The notes beneath the pieces were generated by a model, which had not been told where the DNA came from, did no database searches, and saw only the letters and a program-made list of their open reading frames with translations. This document shows positions 9,852 to 20,822 of a stretch of 35,684 bases of DNA, one piece after another (the stretch's first letter is position 1; every line of letters starts with the position of its first letter). The position numbers and the translations under genes were made by a program. The DNA comes from an uncultured Luminiphilus sp. Lineage in GTDB: Bacteria; Pseudomonadota; Gammaproteobacteria; Pseudomonadales; Halieaceae. The stretch spans positions 1 to 35,684 of the forward strand of contig CALKEI010000135.1 of NCBI GenBank assembly GCA_938085095.1. Reading direction: 5' to 3'.

Positions 9852-10966
9852 ATCGGAGCTCGGGGATATGATCCCAGCCGCTTCAACATAATCGAGTGCT
9901 CCTCGATTTGACCCATTACCTCGACCATCACCTCATCGGTAAGGTGGCCCTCACACTCAATATAAAAGACATACGTCCACTTTTCCGTTTTGGAAGGCCG
10001 GGAATCAATGCGGGTCAAGCTAATCCCGTTTTCCTCGAAGGGTCGCAAGAGCCCCAACAGTGCGCCCGGTCGATTCCGAGCGGAGACCAGTAAGGAGGTC
10101 TTGTCATGCCCACTAGCCGGAACACTTTCTTTACCCAGAACTAAAAATCGTGTCGTATTGTTAGAACTGTCTTGAATGGCATTCGCTAGCGGCTCGAGAT
10201 TATGGAGTGTCGCCGCGAGTTCGCCAGCAATCGCTGCCACACCCGGTTCGATGCCCGCTCTCCTTGCCGCTTCGCCATTGCTGGCAACCGCCTCTCGAGG
10301 CAGGTCGGGCAACTGACTGTCCAGCCACTGCCTGCATTGCCCCAATGCCTGTTCATGCCCGAGGATCAACTTAATCGATGACAGCTCAGCTCCGGGGCAA
10401 GCGAGGAGATGATGCACCACGGGCAACTCAATCTCGCCCGTAATCTGCAGTGGAGACTCCAGAAAACAGTCCAGTGTCTGACCCACCATGCCTTCAGTCG
10501 AATTTTCGACCGGGACCACTCCGTAATCACACGATCTTTCTTCGACTTGCCGGAATACCTTGTGAATACTGGCCTGCCCCATCGGAACCGCCGACTGACC
10601 AAAGTGTTTGAGCGCTGCCGCCTGAGAGTACGTGCCGTCAGGCCCCAAAAAAGCCACCGACAGTGGCTGCTCAAGCGCCAGACAACTCGACATGATTTCC
10701 CGAAAGATCGACGCAACATGATCCGATGCCAGCGGCCCGGGATTGCGTTCCTGAATAGCGCGTAATACCTGCGCCTCGCGCTCAGGGCGATAAAATATGG
10801 GGGGGCCGTCCTCGGACTGAGAGGCCTCTAGCTTCACCTGAGCGACGTCTCCAGCGCATCGCGCCCGTTCACTGATCAGATCAAGCAGTTGGCTGTCGAT
10901 CGCATCAATACGTTCTCGGATTTTGTTGAGCTGTTCATCAGGGTCCATTGGGTATCCCCTCGCCAC
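9848..10966 (-). CDS. pheA: Bifunctional chorismate mutase/prephenate dehydratase (P-protein)
   Basis: N-terminal chorismate mutase (LNKIRERIDAIDSQLLDLISERARCA), prephenate dehydratase (VAFLGPDGTYSQAAALKHFG; GVVPVENSTEGMV), C-terminal ACT domain. Confidence 0.95.
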   Translation of the reverse strand: MARGYPMDPDEQLNKIRERIDAIDSQLLDLISERARCAGDVAQVKLEASQSEDGPPIFYRPEREAQVLRAIQERNPGPLASDHVASIFREIMSSCLALEQPLSVAFLGPDGTYSQAAALKHFGQSAVPMGQASIHKVFRQVEERSCDYGVVPVENSTEGMVGQTLDCFLESPLQITGEIELPVVHHLLACPGAELSSIKLILGHEQALGQCRQWLDSQLPDLPREAVASNGEAARRAGIEPGVAAIAGELAATLHNLEPLANAIQDSSNNTTRFLVLGKESVPASGHDKTSLLVSARNRPGALLGLLRPFEENGISLTRIDSRPSKTEKWTYVFYIECEGHLTDEVMVEVMGQIEEHSIMLKRLGSYPRAPI

Positions 10967-10971
10967 GCCAG

Positions 10972-12051
10972 TTACCCGTGGCGTTGTTCAAAATCCTGCA
11001 TGAAGTCACACAGGGCGTCTACCGATGATTCTTCTACCGCATTGTATAGACTCGCACGCATCCCGCCGACCGACCGATGACCCTTCAAATTGAGTAGCCT
11101 TGCCGCCTCAGCCTCCTGCAAAAACACGCTGTCGAGTGCCACGTCCGCGAGAGTAAAGGGCACATTCATCAGCGATCGGCTGATACGCTCCACTGGGTTG
11201 CCATAAAAATCGCTGTCGTCAATCACATGATATAGCTTGCTGGCTTTTCGACGGTTGATCGTCTCCATTTCTTCCAGCCCGCCCAGATTTTCGAGCCACT
11301 CAAAAACCAGACCCGCCAGGTATAGAGCGAAGGTGGGGGGGGTGTTGTACATCGAGTCATTGTCAGCGGCGATCTGCCAATTCAGCATGGCTGGTGTCTC
11401 GGGGCGAGCGCGTCCCAATAACTCGCGATCCACGATCACAAGGCAGAGACCCGCCGGGCCAATATTTTTTTGTGCGCCAGCGTAAATCACGCCATACCGG
11501 TTCACTTCAATAGGGCGCGACAAGATGGTTGACGACATATCTGCCACAAGCGGAACCTCCACTTGCGGCACAAAACCGAACTCCAACCCGCCAATGGTCT
11601 CGTTGGGACAGTAGTGCAGATACGCTGCAGACTGGTCCGATTGCCACACTTCTTGCGGGGGAACCGTGTTAAAGCCCGTGTCTTCGGAGGTGGCTGCAAC
11701 GTTGACCGATCCAAAACGCCGCCCCTCTGCAAACGCCTTTTTCGACCATTGTCCTGTGACTACCTGATCTGTCGTTTGGCCCGCCAGGCTCAAATTGAGC
11801 GGCACAGCGGCGAACTGCAAGGAAGCACCGCCTTGAAGAAAGAGGACAGCGTAGTCATCCGAAATCGACAGTAAGCGGCGCAGCGAGGCCTCGGCCTGCT
11901 CGGCGAGGGACATGAATGCGGGGCTACGGTGGCTAACTTCCATCACCGAAGACCCACTGTCGGACCAGTCGAGGAGCTCTGCTTTAGCGCGCTCTAATAC
12001 CGTCCTAGGCAGGGCAGCGGGGCCTGCGCAGAAATTATGCGCTCGAGTCAC
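10972..12051 (-). CDS. serC: Phosphoserine aminotransferase
   Basis: [47 protein letters not shown]. Confidence 0.96.
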   Translation of the reverse strand: MTRAHNFCAGPAALPRTVLERAKAELLDWSDSGSSVMEVSHRSPAFMSLAEQAEASLRRLLSISDDYAVLFLQGGASLQFAAVPLNLSLAGQTTDQVVTGQWSKKAFAEGRRFGSVNVAATSEDTGFNTVPPQEVWQSDQSAAYLHYCPNETIGGLEFGFVPQVEVPLVADMSSTILSRPIEVNRYGVIYAGAQKNIGPAGLCLVIVDRELLGRARPETPAMLNWQIAADNDSMYNTPPTFALYLAGLVFEWLENLGGLEEMETINRRKASKLYHVIDDSDFYGNPVERISRSLMNVPFTLADVALDSVFLQEAEAARLLNLKGHRSVGGMRASLYNAVEESSVDALCDFMQDFEQRHG

Positions 12052-14723
12052 TCGTTGGTGTCCTCGTCTCCCTCCACAGCTGCGTCGTCTGAAGACGCTG
12101 CGTCCGCTGCCACCGGATCGACCACCACGTCGTCACCGGCAGCGCTTTCAGACGCCATGGTGTCGGCAACCGAGGTATCGATGTCGTCCTCGGCAATACG
12201 ACTGACACTGACGAGCGCCTCACCCTCGCGAGTGCGAATCACCCGCACACCTTGGGTGTTGCGGCCCTGCACACTGACCTCTTCAACCCGAGTTCGCACC
12301 GCTGTGCCCTGATTTGAGATCAGCATCATTTCGTCGCCATCCCAGACCTGTTCGGCGCCGACCAGCGAGCCATTGCGCTCTGAGGTCGTCATACCAATGA
12401 CGCCTTTGGTGCCGCGACCTTTAACCGGGAATTCACTTGTCTCAGAGCGCTTACCGTAGCCATTCTCGCTCACAGTGAGTATCTTGCTGCCCTCCTTGGG
12501 CACCACCAGCGAAATCAGGCAGTGCCCGTCCGCAAGCCGAATGCCGCGCACACCCCGAGCGGTCCGACCCATGGCACGCACCGCAGACTCGGCAAAGCGC
12601 ACAACCTTGCCCTCGCTGGAAAACAACATAATGTCCTGACTACCATCGGTCACTGCTGTGCCCACCAGGACGTCATCCTCATCGAGCTCAATGGCGCGCA
12701 AACCCACGCTGCGCTGACGCGAAAAAAGACTCATATCGGTTTTCTTGACCGTGCCGTTGGCGGTCGCCATGAAAATAAAGTGGTCGGTCTCGTAGCCCTC
12801 AATCGGCAAAATAGAGGTAATCCGTTCGCCCTCATCGAGGGGGAGCAGATTCACCATGGGCCGACCCCGGGCGTTGCGGCTGGCAAGCGGGATATGAAAC
12901 ACCTTCAACCAATACACCTTTCCGAGATTGGAAAAACAGAGGATCGTCGCATGGGTGCTGGCGATGAGCAGGTGTTCGACGAAATCTTCGTCCTTGACCG
13001 CAGTCGCACTGCGACCGGTCCCGCCGCGGCGTTGGGCTTGATAATCCGTCAAAGACTGCGTCTTTGCGTAACCACCGTGAGAGATAGTGACGACCCGGTC
13101 TTCTTCGGTAATCAGGTCCTCGACCGTCAGATCGTGCGCCGAATCCGAAATCTGGGTTTTGCGATCGTCCCCGAATTCTTCTACCAGCTCCTCAAGCTCC
13201 TCGCGGATAACGAGTTTCAGCCGGTCAGGATCACCCAATATCTCGAGATAATCCGCAATCTCTGCAATTTTATCGGCATATTCCTGCAGCAACTTCTCGT
13301 GCTCCAGCCCGGTCAGTCGATGCAGCCGCAGGTCAAGAATCGCCTGAGCCTGAGCGGGAGAGAGATGGTACTGGCCATCGTGGATACCGCACTCTTCGGG
13401 CAGATCGTCAGGTCGGCAAGCATCGGCACCCGCGCGCTCAAGCATCACCATGACATCGCCCGGAGTCCACGGCCGCGCCATCAATCCCTCTCGGGCATCC
13501 GCCGCGGTAGGTGAGGCCTTGATCAGCTCGATCACCTCGTCGATGTTAGCCAGCGCAATTGCGAGACCCTCGAGCACATGACCTCGCTCTCGCGCTTTAC
13601 GAAGCAAGTACAGGGTCCGCCGGGTAACAATTTCACGCCGATGACGCACAAAGGCCTCAATCATTTGCTTGAGGTTGAGCACCTTGGGCTCACCGTCAAC
13701 CAACGCCACCATATTGATGCCGACAACCGACTGAAGCTGAGTTTGGGCGTAGAGGTTATTCAGCACCACATCGCCCACTTCGCCCCGGCGTAGCTCGATG
13801 ACCACGCGCAGACCGTCCTTATCAGACTCATCGCGCAGCTCGGTAATGCCCTCGAGCTTTTTTTCCTTAACCAGCTCTGCAATGCGCTCTATCAGGCGCG
13901 ACTTATTTAACTGATAGGGAATCTCGTGGATGATGATGGTGTCTTTCCCCTTCGACTCATCCGTTATCACCTCGGCCTTCGCCCGCACATAGATCCGACC
14001 TCGACCCGTGCGATAGGCCTGCACAATCCCTGCTCGGCCGTTAATCTGTGCGCCGGTGGGGAAATCTGGGCCGGGGATAAATTGCATCAACTCTTCAATG
14101 CTGATGTCGGGGTCCCGCAGAGCAGCCAAACACCCCGCGACGACCTCACGGAGGTTATGAGGAGGGATGTTCGTCGCCATCCCCACAGCAATACCCGAAG
14201 AGCCATTAACAAGAAGGTTGGGTACTCGGGTAGGCAAAACGGCCGGAATCCGCTCGGTCCCGTCGTAATTGTCGACAAAGTCGACCGTTTCCTTGTCGAG
14301 ATCCGCAAGCAACGCGTGGGCAATCTTAGCCATGCGGATTTCGGTGTAACGCATGGCAGCGGCGGAGTCACCGTCGATAGACCCGAAGTTTCCCTGACCG
14401 TCCACCAGTGGGTAGCGCAGGGAAAAGTCCTGTGCCATCCGAACAATGGTGTCGTAGACCGCAGAGTCGCCGTGGGGGTGGTATTTACCAATAACGTCAC
14501 CCACGACCCGCGCCGACTTTTTATAGCCCTTGTTCCAGTCGTTATTGAGCTCGTTCATCGCAAACAGCACCCTGCGGTGCACGGGCTTCAGCCCGTCGCG
14601 GACGTCAGGCAGCGCCCGGCCCACAATGACGCTCATGGCGTAATCCATGTACGACTGTTTCAGCTCATCTTCGATATTGACGGGGAGGATTTCCCGCGCC
14701 ATTTCCTGCGGATTTTCTGCCAT
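12048..14723 (-). CDS. gyrA: DNA gyrase subunit A
   Basis: [62 protein letters not shown]; acidic C-terminal tail. Confidence 0.98.
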   Translation of the reverse strand: MAENPQEMAREILPVNIEDELKQSYMDYAMSVIVGRALPDVRDGLKPVHRRVLFAMNELNNDWNKGYKKSARVVGDVIGKYHPHGDSAVYDTIVRMAQDFSLRYPLVDGQGNFGSIDGDSAAAMRYTEIRMAKIAHALLADLDKETVDFVDNYDGTERIPAVLPTRVPNLLVNGSSGIAVGMATNIPPHNLREVVAGCLAALRDPDISIEELMQFIPGPDFPTGAQINGRAGIVQAYRTGRGRIYVRAKAEVITDESKGKDTIIIHEIPYQLNKSRLIERIAELVKEKKLEGITELRDESDKDGLRVVIELRRGEVGDVVLNNLYAQTQLQSVVGINMVALVDGEPKVLNLKQMIEAFVRHRREIVTRRTLYLLRKARERGHVLEGLAIALANIDEVIELIKASPTAADAREGLMARPWTPGDVMVMLERAGADACRPDDLPEECGIHDGQYHLSPAQAQAILDLRLHRLTGLEHEKLLQEYADKIAEIADYLEILGDPDRLKLVIREELEELVEEFGDDRKTQISDSAHDLTVEDLITEEDRVVTISHGGYAKTQSLTDYQAQRRGGTGRSATAVKDEDFVEHLLIASTHATILCFSNLGKVYWLKVFHIPLASRNARGRPMVNLLPLDEGERITSILPIEGYETDHFIFMATANGTVKKTDMSLFSRQRSVGLRAIELDEDDVLVGTAVTDGSQDIMLFSSEGKVVRFAESAVRAMGRTARGVRGIRLADGHCLISLVVPKEGSKILTVSENGYGKRSETSEFPVKGRGTKGVIGMTTSERNGSLVGAEQVWDGDEMMLISNQGTAVRTRVEEVSVQGRNTQGVRVIRTREGEALVSVSRIAEDDIDTSVADTMASESAAGDDVVVDPVAADAASSDDAAVEGDEDTNE

Positions 14724-14886
14724 ACGGGCTACTTAACTCGGCCTCGTGATTGGGCCGATACAGGCCCAGATACGTAATGTTGGAGTGTATCAAATCTCGC
14801 CGCCCCAAGCGAGTTTTTGCAGCGCGAATTGGGCGCTTTACTAGCGCCAGCCACTGTATACTTGAGGATCTGTTCGAGGAATCTCC

Positions 14887-16218
14887 ATGCCCGATTTTGA
14901 CACGGTGCTTCACCCTGATTTTCTGGTGCCAATCGTACCAAAACGCGAGGTCATCACCGGCCACAGCGTGGCAGTAAAGGCGGGGCAAATCGCCGCGATT
15001 TTGCCGCGGGCGCAAGCTGAAAATGTTGTCGGGGCGGAGCATGTCGAACTGCCCAATTGCGCAGTAATGCCCGGACTGATCAATCTGCATTGTCATGCCG
15101 CCATGTCGTTACTCAGAGGCTACGCCGACGATCTGTCCCTGATGACATGGCTGCAGCGGTACATCTGGCCTACGGAGCGCCACTTCATCAGCCAGGAATT
15201 TGTTCGCGACGGCTCGGAACTCGCCATCGCCGACCTGTTGATGGGCGGCACTACCACCGTCGCTGATCACTATTTTTTCCCGGAGGTGACGGCCGAAGCG
15301 GTGGACCAGAGTGGTCTGCGAGCATTACTGACTTTTCCTGTGATCGACGTTGAAACAGCGTGGGCGCGCGACGCAGAAACGTGCATTAATCGTGGCCTCG
15401 CGCTACGCGACCAGTACCGAGACCATGATCGGATTGAGGTGGGTTTTGGTCCTCATTCAACCTATATGGTGAGTGAACAAACGCTCTCGCGGGTGGCAAT
15501 GCTGGCAGAAGAGCTCGACGCTCCGATACAGATTCATCTCCACGAGACCCGTGAGGAAGTGCTGGGCTCAGTAGAGCGCTCGGGAATGCGCCCCATCGAT
15601 TTTCTGGAGCAACGGGGCCTATTGGGTCCACGCACACAATGCGTCCACATGACGGCATTGGGGGAACAGGATATCGAGACGGTCGCTACCCATGGCGCCC
15701 ACGTAGTGCACTGCCCACGCTCCAATCTGAAATTAGGTACCGGCATCTGTCCGGTCCAAAAGCTCCTCGACCGGGGCATTAATGTCGCGATCGGCACTGA
15801 TGGTGCGGCGAGCAACAACCGGCTGAATATGCTGAATGAATTACAGACCGCGTCGCTGATTGCTAAAACACAGCACGGCGATCCCAAGGCGGTGGACGCC
15901 TGGACGGCTTTGGAAATGTCGACATTGCACGGTGCTCGCGCGCTGGGACAGGCCGACCGCCTGGGAAGCATTGAGGTGGGTAAGGCCGCCGACCTGATCG
16001 CGGTGGATTTGTCGGGGGTGCAATACTTGCCGCGTCATGATCTCGCCTCAAGCCTTGTTTACGCGACCAGTGGCAGCGAGGTGCGCTGGAGCTGGGTGGC
16101 GGGCAAGCCCCTCGTGAGCGAAGGCACATTGCAAACACTCGACTACACTGACCTGACCGCGCGAGCTGGCCGCTGGTCCGAGCAACTCGGCGCCTTCCGA
16201 CAAACACTGGAGCTCTGA
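14887..16218 (+). CDS. mtaD: TRZ/ATZ family amidohydrolase, likely 5-methylthioadenosine/S-adenosylhomocysteine deaminase
   Basis: PGLINLHCHAAMSLLRGYADDLSLMTWLQRYIWP; GTDGAASNNRLNML; adjacent to ubiG and gyrA as in pseudomonads. Confidence 0.88.
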   Translation: MPDFDTVLHPDFLVPIVPKREVITGHSVAVKAGQIAAILPRAQAENVVGAEHVELPNCAVMPGLINLHCHAAMSLLRGYADDLSLMTWLQRYIWPTERHFISQEFVRDGSELAIADLLMGGTTTVADHYFFPEVTAEAVDQSGLRALLTFPVIDVETAWARDAETCINRGLALRDQYRDHDRIEVGFGPHSTYMVSEQTLSRVAMLAEELDAPIQIHLHETREEVLGSVERSGMRPIDFLEQRGLLGPRTQCVHMTALGEQDIETVATHGAHVVHCPRSNLKLGTGICPVQKLLDRGINVAIGTDGAASNNRLNMLNELQTASLIAKTQHGDPKAVDAWTALEMSTLHGARALGQADRLGSIEVGKAADLIAVDLSGVQYLPRHDLASSLVYATSGSEVRWSWVAGKPLVSEGTLQTLDYTDLTARAGRWSEQLGAFRQTLEL

Positions 16219-16222
16219 CACG

Positions 16223-16930
16223 ATGCAGACTGATGACAACGTGGATCAAGACGAAATTGCTAAGTTTGAAAAGCTGGCTTCCCGCTGGTGGGATCCGAAC
16301 AGCGAATTCAAACCGCTACACGACATTAATCCACTCCGCGCAGGCTGGATTGACCAGCACGCCGATGTAAACGGCAAATCCGTTTTGGACGTCGGCTGCG
16401 GGGGTGGCTTGCTCTGCGAGGCACTGGCGCACCGGGGAGCTACCGTCACCGGAATCGACATGGGCGAAGCGCCACTGTCTGTGGCGCGCCTCCACCAGCT
16501 GGAGAGCGGCGTCGAGGTGGACTATGTGCGCAGCACTGCGGAGACATTGGCTGCGCAGAGAACCGGTGAATTCGCCGTTGTGACCTGCCTTGAGATGCTG
16601 GAGCATGTGCCCGACCCCTCCACCGTTATCCAGGCCTGCGCTGATTTATGTCAACCGGGCGGCGACCTGTTTTTTTCCACTATCAACCGCAATCCCAAAT
16701 CATTTCTTTTTGCGATTGTCGGTGCCGAATACATCCTCAACCTGCTCCCGCGGGGCACCCACGAATACGACAAGCTGATTAAGCCGTCGGAACTAGCCCG
16801 ATGGATTCGTGCTGCTGGTCTGGAAATGCAGGAGATGATGGGCATGACCTATAACCCGCTCACCAAGCGCTACCGACTGACGCCAGGCGATGTCTCGGTG
16901 AACTATCTGATCCGGGCGAAAAAACCGTGA
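16223..16930 (+). CDS. ubiG: Ubiquinone biosynthesis O-methyltransferase
   Basis: FEKLASRWWDPNSEFKPLHDINPLR; VLDVGCGGGLLCEALA. Confidence 0.96.
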   Translation: MQTDDNVDQDEIAKFEKLASRWWDPNSEFKPLHDINPLRAGWIDQHADVNGKSVLDVGCGGGLLCEALAHRGATVTGIDMGEAPLSVARLHQLESGVEVDYVRSTAETLAAQRTGEFAVVTCLEMLEHVPDPSTVIQACADLCQPGGDLFFSTINRNPKSFLFAIVGAEYILNLLPRGTHEYDKLIKPSELARWIRAAGLEMQEMMGMTYNPLTKRYRLTPGDVSVNYLIRAKKP

Positions 16931-17607
16931 CACGCTCCGACTCAGGGGCCCGCGGGGTGCTGTTCGATCTGGATGGCACCTTGATCCATACCGCTCCCGA
17001 GTTCATCCATATTGGACTGCAATTGCGGGAGGAGGCGGGTCTGCCGCCTATTTCAGATGACGAGATCTGGCGTAGCGTATCCGACGGTGCCCTTGGCATG
17101 GTGCAGGCCGCACTAGAGATATCTTCCACCGATCCCGCATTTGAAAAGTGGCGGCAACGATTCCTGACACTATATGAGGCCGGTCTGGGGCAGCTGAGTG
17201 CCCCCTACCCCGGGTTGACTGCATTGATTGCCCGCCTTCACCAGATGGCTGTGCGCTGGGGTGTGGTAACCAACAAACTGGAGCGCTTCGCTCGCCCTCT
17301 CATGGCGCAGATGCCTTTCAGCCCTCCTCCCCATGCGCTCATTACTCCAGACCATGTCACCCTGCCGAAACCTGACCCCGAGTCTGTGCTGCTTGCCTGC
17401 CGGCAACTGGATTGCGCTCCATCGGAGACGCTATTTATTGGCGATCATCTGCGCGATATAGAGGCCGGTCGCGCGGCCGGCTGCCGCACAATCGCGGCGG
17501 CCTATGGCTACCTTGCAAAAGGGGAATCAGCGACTCAATGGCAGGCCGATAGAGTGGTGCACAGCAGCACGGAATTGGCCGCAGTGATCGAGGAGATGCT
17601 GTCTTGA
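16927..17607 (+). CDS. mupP: HAD hydrolase, likely N-acetylmuramic acid 6-phosphate phosphatase (MupP) / Gph-like
   Basis: GVLFDLDGTLIHTAPEF; VVTNKLERFARP; FIGDHLRDIEAGRAAGC. Position after ubiG and before yciK matches mupP of pseudomonads. Confidence 0.8.
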   Translation: MTRSDSGARGVLFDLDGTLIHTAPEFIHIGLQLREEAGLPPISDDEIWRSVSDGALGMVQAALEISSTDPAFEKWRQRFLTLYEAGLGQLSAPYPGLTALIARLHQMAVRWGVVTNKLERFARPLMAQMPFSPPPHALITPDHVTLPKPDPESVLLACRQLDCAPSETLFIGDHLRDIEAGRAAGCRTIAAAYGYLAKGESATQWQADRVVHSSTELAAVIEEMLS

Positions 17608-18359
17608 GCTTTATCCCGCAAGACTGGCAGCCCGCAGCAGATGAACTGTCTGGCAAGGCAGTGCTCGTTACCGGAGCCAATCGTGGCATTGGACGAGCCG
17701 TGGCCTTGGCCTGCGCACAGCGAGGCGCTGAGGTATTACTACTGGGGCGCGACGAGGCTGCGCTCGAAAGCGTTTATGACGAGATCACCGCGGCGAAACT
17801 CAAAACCCCCGGGCTGATTCCCCTCGATCTTAACAGCGGCGATCCCGCTCTTTATGAGACCCTGGTCGGCGAACTCACCGCGGCAGGAGTGGTATTGGAC
17901 GGTCTGGTCCACAACGCAAGCGTTTTAGGTGAGCGACGTGCACTTGCACAAACTTCACCACAAAGTTGGCAGGAAGTGCTGCAGGTGAATATCACTTCGG
18001 TGTTTCTATTGACCCGCGCGCTGATGCCGCTAATGGAGGCCGCACCATCGGCTTCGGTGATACTCACCAGTTCCGGAGTCGGCCGACGAGGCAAAGCCTA
18101 CTGGGGAGCCTACGCCGTCTCGAAATTTGCCACTGAGGGTTACATGCAGGTACTCGCCGATGAACTGGGATCCACCAGCTCTGTGCGCGTGAACAGTCTG
18201 AATCCGGGCGCGGTGAATACCCGCATGCGACGGTTGGCTTATCCTGCTGAGCCTCCCGGCACTAACCCTGAGCCTTCGGAGCTCACCGACCGCTGGGTTT
18301 ATCTATTGAGCGATGCGAGCCGTGAACTGAATGGCAAAGCCCTTGACGCTCAGGGCTGA
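17604..18359 (+). CDS. yciK: YciK family short-chain dehydrogenase
   Basis: KAVLVTGANRGIGRAVALACAQRGAEVLLLGRD; YWGAYAVSKFATEGYMQVLADE. Confidence 0.9.
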   Translation: MSFIPQDWQPAADELSGKAVLVTGANRGIGRAVALACAQRGAEVLLLGRDEAALESVYDEITAAKLKTPGLIPLDLNSGDPALYETLVGELTAAGVVLDGLVHNASVLGERRALAQTSPQSWQEVLQVNITSVFLLTRALMPLMEAAPSASVILTSSGVGRRGKAYWGAYAVSKFATEGYMQVLADELGSTSSVRVNSLNPGAVNTRMRRLAYPAEPPGTNPEPSELTDRWVYLLSDASRELNGKALDAQG

Positions 18360-19247
18360 TCAGGCATTGCGGCGTTTACCGCGGCCCACCGCTCGCTGAC
18401 CTTTATTCGCCAGACGCTGACGGCGCTCAAGTTCTTTTTTGGAGAGTGCGGCGGCCTTTTTACCTGGTAGGCCCGCCATCTGATAGACGACATCGACATC
18501 CCGCTGCGGCAACTCCATCCATTGCCCTTTTTTTAGCTTGGAGGGCAAAAATACTTCACCGTAACGAACGCGCTTCAGGCGCGACACCGTTAACCCCTGA
18601 GATTCCCAGAGGCGCCGGACCTCGCGATTACGCCCACCCATCAGCACAACATAAAAGAAACGATTGATGCCGTCACCGCCACCTTCTCTAATATCGGTGA
18701 AGCGGGCAGGGCCATCATCGAGTTCAACACCCTGCTTTAAACGCTCCAGCAGCGGTTCATCGACTCTACCCATCACACGGACCAGATACTCGCGCTCGAT
18801 GGCGCTCGATGGATGCATCAGGGCGTTGGCCAAGGCACCATCGGTCGTAAACAGCAACACGCCAGAGGTATTGAAATCGAGACGCCCCACCGAAATCCAG
18901 CGGCCGCTCTTGAGAGCAGGTAACCGCTCGAACACCGTCTTTCGGCCCTCGGGGTCATTACGCGAACAAACCTCGCGGACGGGCTTGTGATACAGCAGCA
19001 CACGAACCCGCGTGCCCTCCTCGAGCTCCACGGCTTTGCCATCGAGTCTCACAGACTGCCCCGGTCGAACACGATCTCCAAGCCGAGCTAAGGTGCCGTC
19101 TAGTGTGAGTCGCCCTTCCTCGATCCAACGCTCCATTTTGCGCCGTGAGCCCAGCCCGAGGTTAGCCAATACCTTATGAAGCTTTTCGCCCTTGACCTCA
19201 TCCGCAGCAGGTTCGTCAGGGCGACTGGGTGTCTTGCTCGCCATCAT
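18360..19247 (-). CDS. rluB: 23S rRNA pseudouridine synthase RluB
   Basis: S4 domain (EKLHKVLANLGLGSRRKMERWIEEGRL); VGRLDFNTSGVLLFTTDG. Start set at M34/M35 of the ORF-track protein, where it overlaps the scpB end. Confidence 0.92.
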   Translation of the reverse strand: MMASKTPSRPDEPAADEVKGEKLHKVLANLGLGSRRKMERWIEEGRLTLDGTLARLGDRVRPGQSVRLDGKAVELEEGTRVRVLLYHKPVREVCSRNDPEGRKTVFERLPALKSGRWISVGRLDFNTSGVLLFTTDGALANALMHPSSAIEREYLVRVMGRVDEPLLERLKQGVELDDGPARFTDIREGGGDGINRFFYVVLMGGRNREVRRLWESQGLTVSRLKRVRYGEVFLPSKLKKGQWMELPQRDVDVVYQMAGLPGKKAAALSKKELERRQRLANKGQRAVGRGKRRNA

Positions 19248-19929
19248 CGGCTCTCTCTGCTTCATGTGTTTTGACTTCATCCGCATCAGCGTCACCATCC
19301 ATCGACACACGTTCGGCATCGACCCCTTCGGCAGCCGATTCATCATTGCCAGGGGCTTCTGCTGCAGCCTCGGGAAGCTCTAACGCCAATTCACCGGAGA
19401 GATTATCGAGTTCCTTGATCTCCGCCAGCGGCGGTAGCTGATCAAGAGATTGTAAATTGAAGTAATCGAGAAACTGTCTGGTGGTCGCGTACATCGCGGG
19501 CCGCCCCGGTACGTCACGGTGCCCCACTACTCTCACCCACTCACGCTCCAGAAGGGTTTTTACGATATTCGTGCTAACCGCCACACCGCGTATCTCCTCA
19601 ATCTCCCCTCGAGTGATGGGCTGACGATAAGCAATCAGTGAGAGCGTCTCCATCAGCGCACGGGAATACCGCGCGGGACGCTCCTGCCATAGGCGACCCA
19701 CCCAGGCCGCCAAATTCTGTCGCACCTGAAACCGATATCCCGAGGCCACCTGCACGAGCTCATAACCTCGATCCTCGCAACGCTCCTCCACCATTTTGAT
19801 CGCGGCGCGAATATCTTCTTTGGCAGGGCGCTCGTCCTCCTCGAACAGCAGTATCATTCTCTGCACGGACAGCGGCTCTCCTGCCGCCAGCAGCGCACCT
19901 TCCAAGATCTGCACCAATCCCGCTTCCAT
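19216..19929 (-). CDS. scpB: Segregation and condensation protein B
   Basis: ILEGALLAAGEPLSVQRM; ALMETLSLIAYRQPITRGEIEEIRGV; acidic C-terminal extension. Confidence 0.94.
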   Translation of the reverse strand: MEAGLVQILEGALLAAGEPLSVQRMILLFEEDERPAKEDIRAAIKMVEERCEDRGYELVQVASGYRFQVRQNLAAWVGRLWQERPARYSRALMETLSLIAYRQPITRGEIEEIRGVAVSTNIVKTLLEREWVRVVGHRDVPGRPAMYATTRQFLDYFNLQSLDQLPPLAEIKELDNLSGELALELPEAAAEAPGNDESAAEGVDAERVSMDGDADADEVKTHEAERADDGEQDTQSP

Positions 19930-19931
19930 GT

Positions 19932-20807
19932 TTACTCCGACTTCGCCTTTATGTGGATGGGACCAAAACCTTCCGTTTGGACCAGCTCGATCAGGGACTC
20001 CTTCATCAGCTCCATGAGCGCCAGAAATGTGACGACGACACCCAGACGCCCCTCCTCCGGCTTGAACAGTGAGACGAACGGTACGAAGCCGCCCTGATTT
20101 AAGGTCTCCAGCACCTGGGACATCCGCTCACGAGTGGAAAGTGACTCCATCTGGATCTGATGGCTTGCGTACATCTCTGCGCGCCGCAGAACTTCGCCCA
20201 GCGCCAGGAATACTTCACGCATATCCACTTCGGGCAATGGCCGCTCTATATGCAGATCGGGGGGAGCCGCTGACGCCTGCCACACTTCCCGCTCCAATCG
20301 CGGCATCGCCTCGAGATCCTCGGCCGCCTTTTTAAAACGCTCGTACTCCTGCAGTCGACGCACAAGATTGGCTCGAGGGTCTTCCTCTTCATCCTCGGCC
20401 TCACCCGATCGCGGCAGTAACATGCGCGATTTGATTTCCGCCAGCATGGCGGCCATCAGGAGATACTCGGCGGCAAGCTCGAACTGCATCGCATCCATCA
20501 ATTCGACGTAGCGCATGTACTGCTCGGTGATCTGGGCGACGTCAATATCAAGAATATCCAGATTTTGACGACGGATCAGATACAGCAGCAGATCGAGAGG
20601 CCCCTCAAAGGCATCGAGAAACACCTCGAGCGCCTGAGGCGGAATGTACAGATCTTTTGGAAGCTCAGTAACCGCCTCACCGCGAACCATGGCAAAAGGC
20701 ATCTCTCCCTGCTCGGGTCGCAAAGACGCCTGCTCTGCCTCGGTAACAGCATCACCGGGAGTGGCTTGAGCACCTTCCTGCGCAGTATTTTCAACGGAAC
20801 TGGTCAC
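19932..20807 (-). CDS. scpA: Segregation and condensation protein A
   Basis: FEGPLDLLLYLIRRQNLDILDIDVAQITEQYM; EYLLMAAMLAEIKSRMLLP. Confidence 0.95.
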   Translation of the reverse strand: MTSSVENTAQEGAQATPGDAVTEAEQASLRPEQGEMPFAMVRGEAVTELPKDLYIPPQALEVFLDAFEGPLDLLLYLIRRQNLDILDIDVAQITEQYMRYVELMDAMQFELAAEYLLMAAMLAEIKSRMLLPRSGEAEDEEEDPRANLVRRLQEYERFKKAAEDLEAMPRLEREVWQASAAPPDLHIERPLPEVDMREVFLALGEVLRRAEMYASHQIQMESLSTRERMSQVLETLNQGGFVPFVSLFKPEEGRLGVVVTFLALMELMKESLIELVQTEGFGPIHIKAKSE

Positions 20808-20822
20808 TGAGAAAGTATACCC

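Noticed and set aside
12048-12200. Acidic Ala/Asp/Ser-rich tail of GyrA as a possible fused domain
   Set aside because: Acidic C-terminal tails are a normal variable feature of GyrA.
12522-13514. 330-aa plus-strand ORF inside gyrA
   Set aside because: Antisense to strongly conserved gyrA; low-complexity product without recognisable domain; typical shadow ORF in GC-rich DNA.
13926-14777. 283-aa plus-strand ORF antisense to the gyrA 5' half
   Set aside because: Fully explained by gyrA codon constraints; no domain-like signature.
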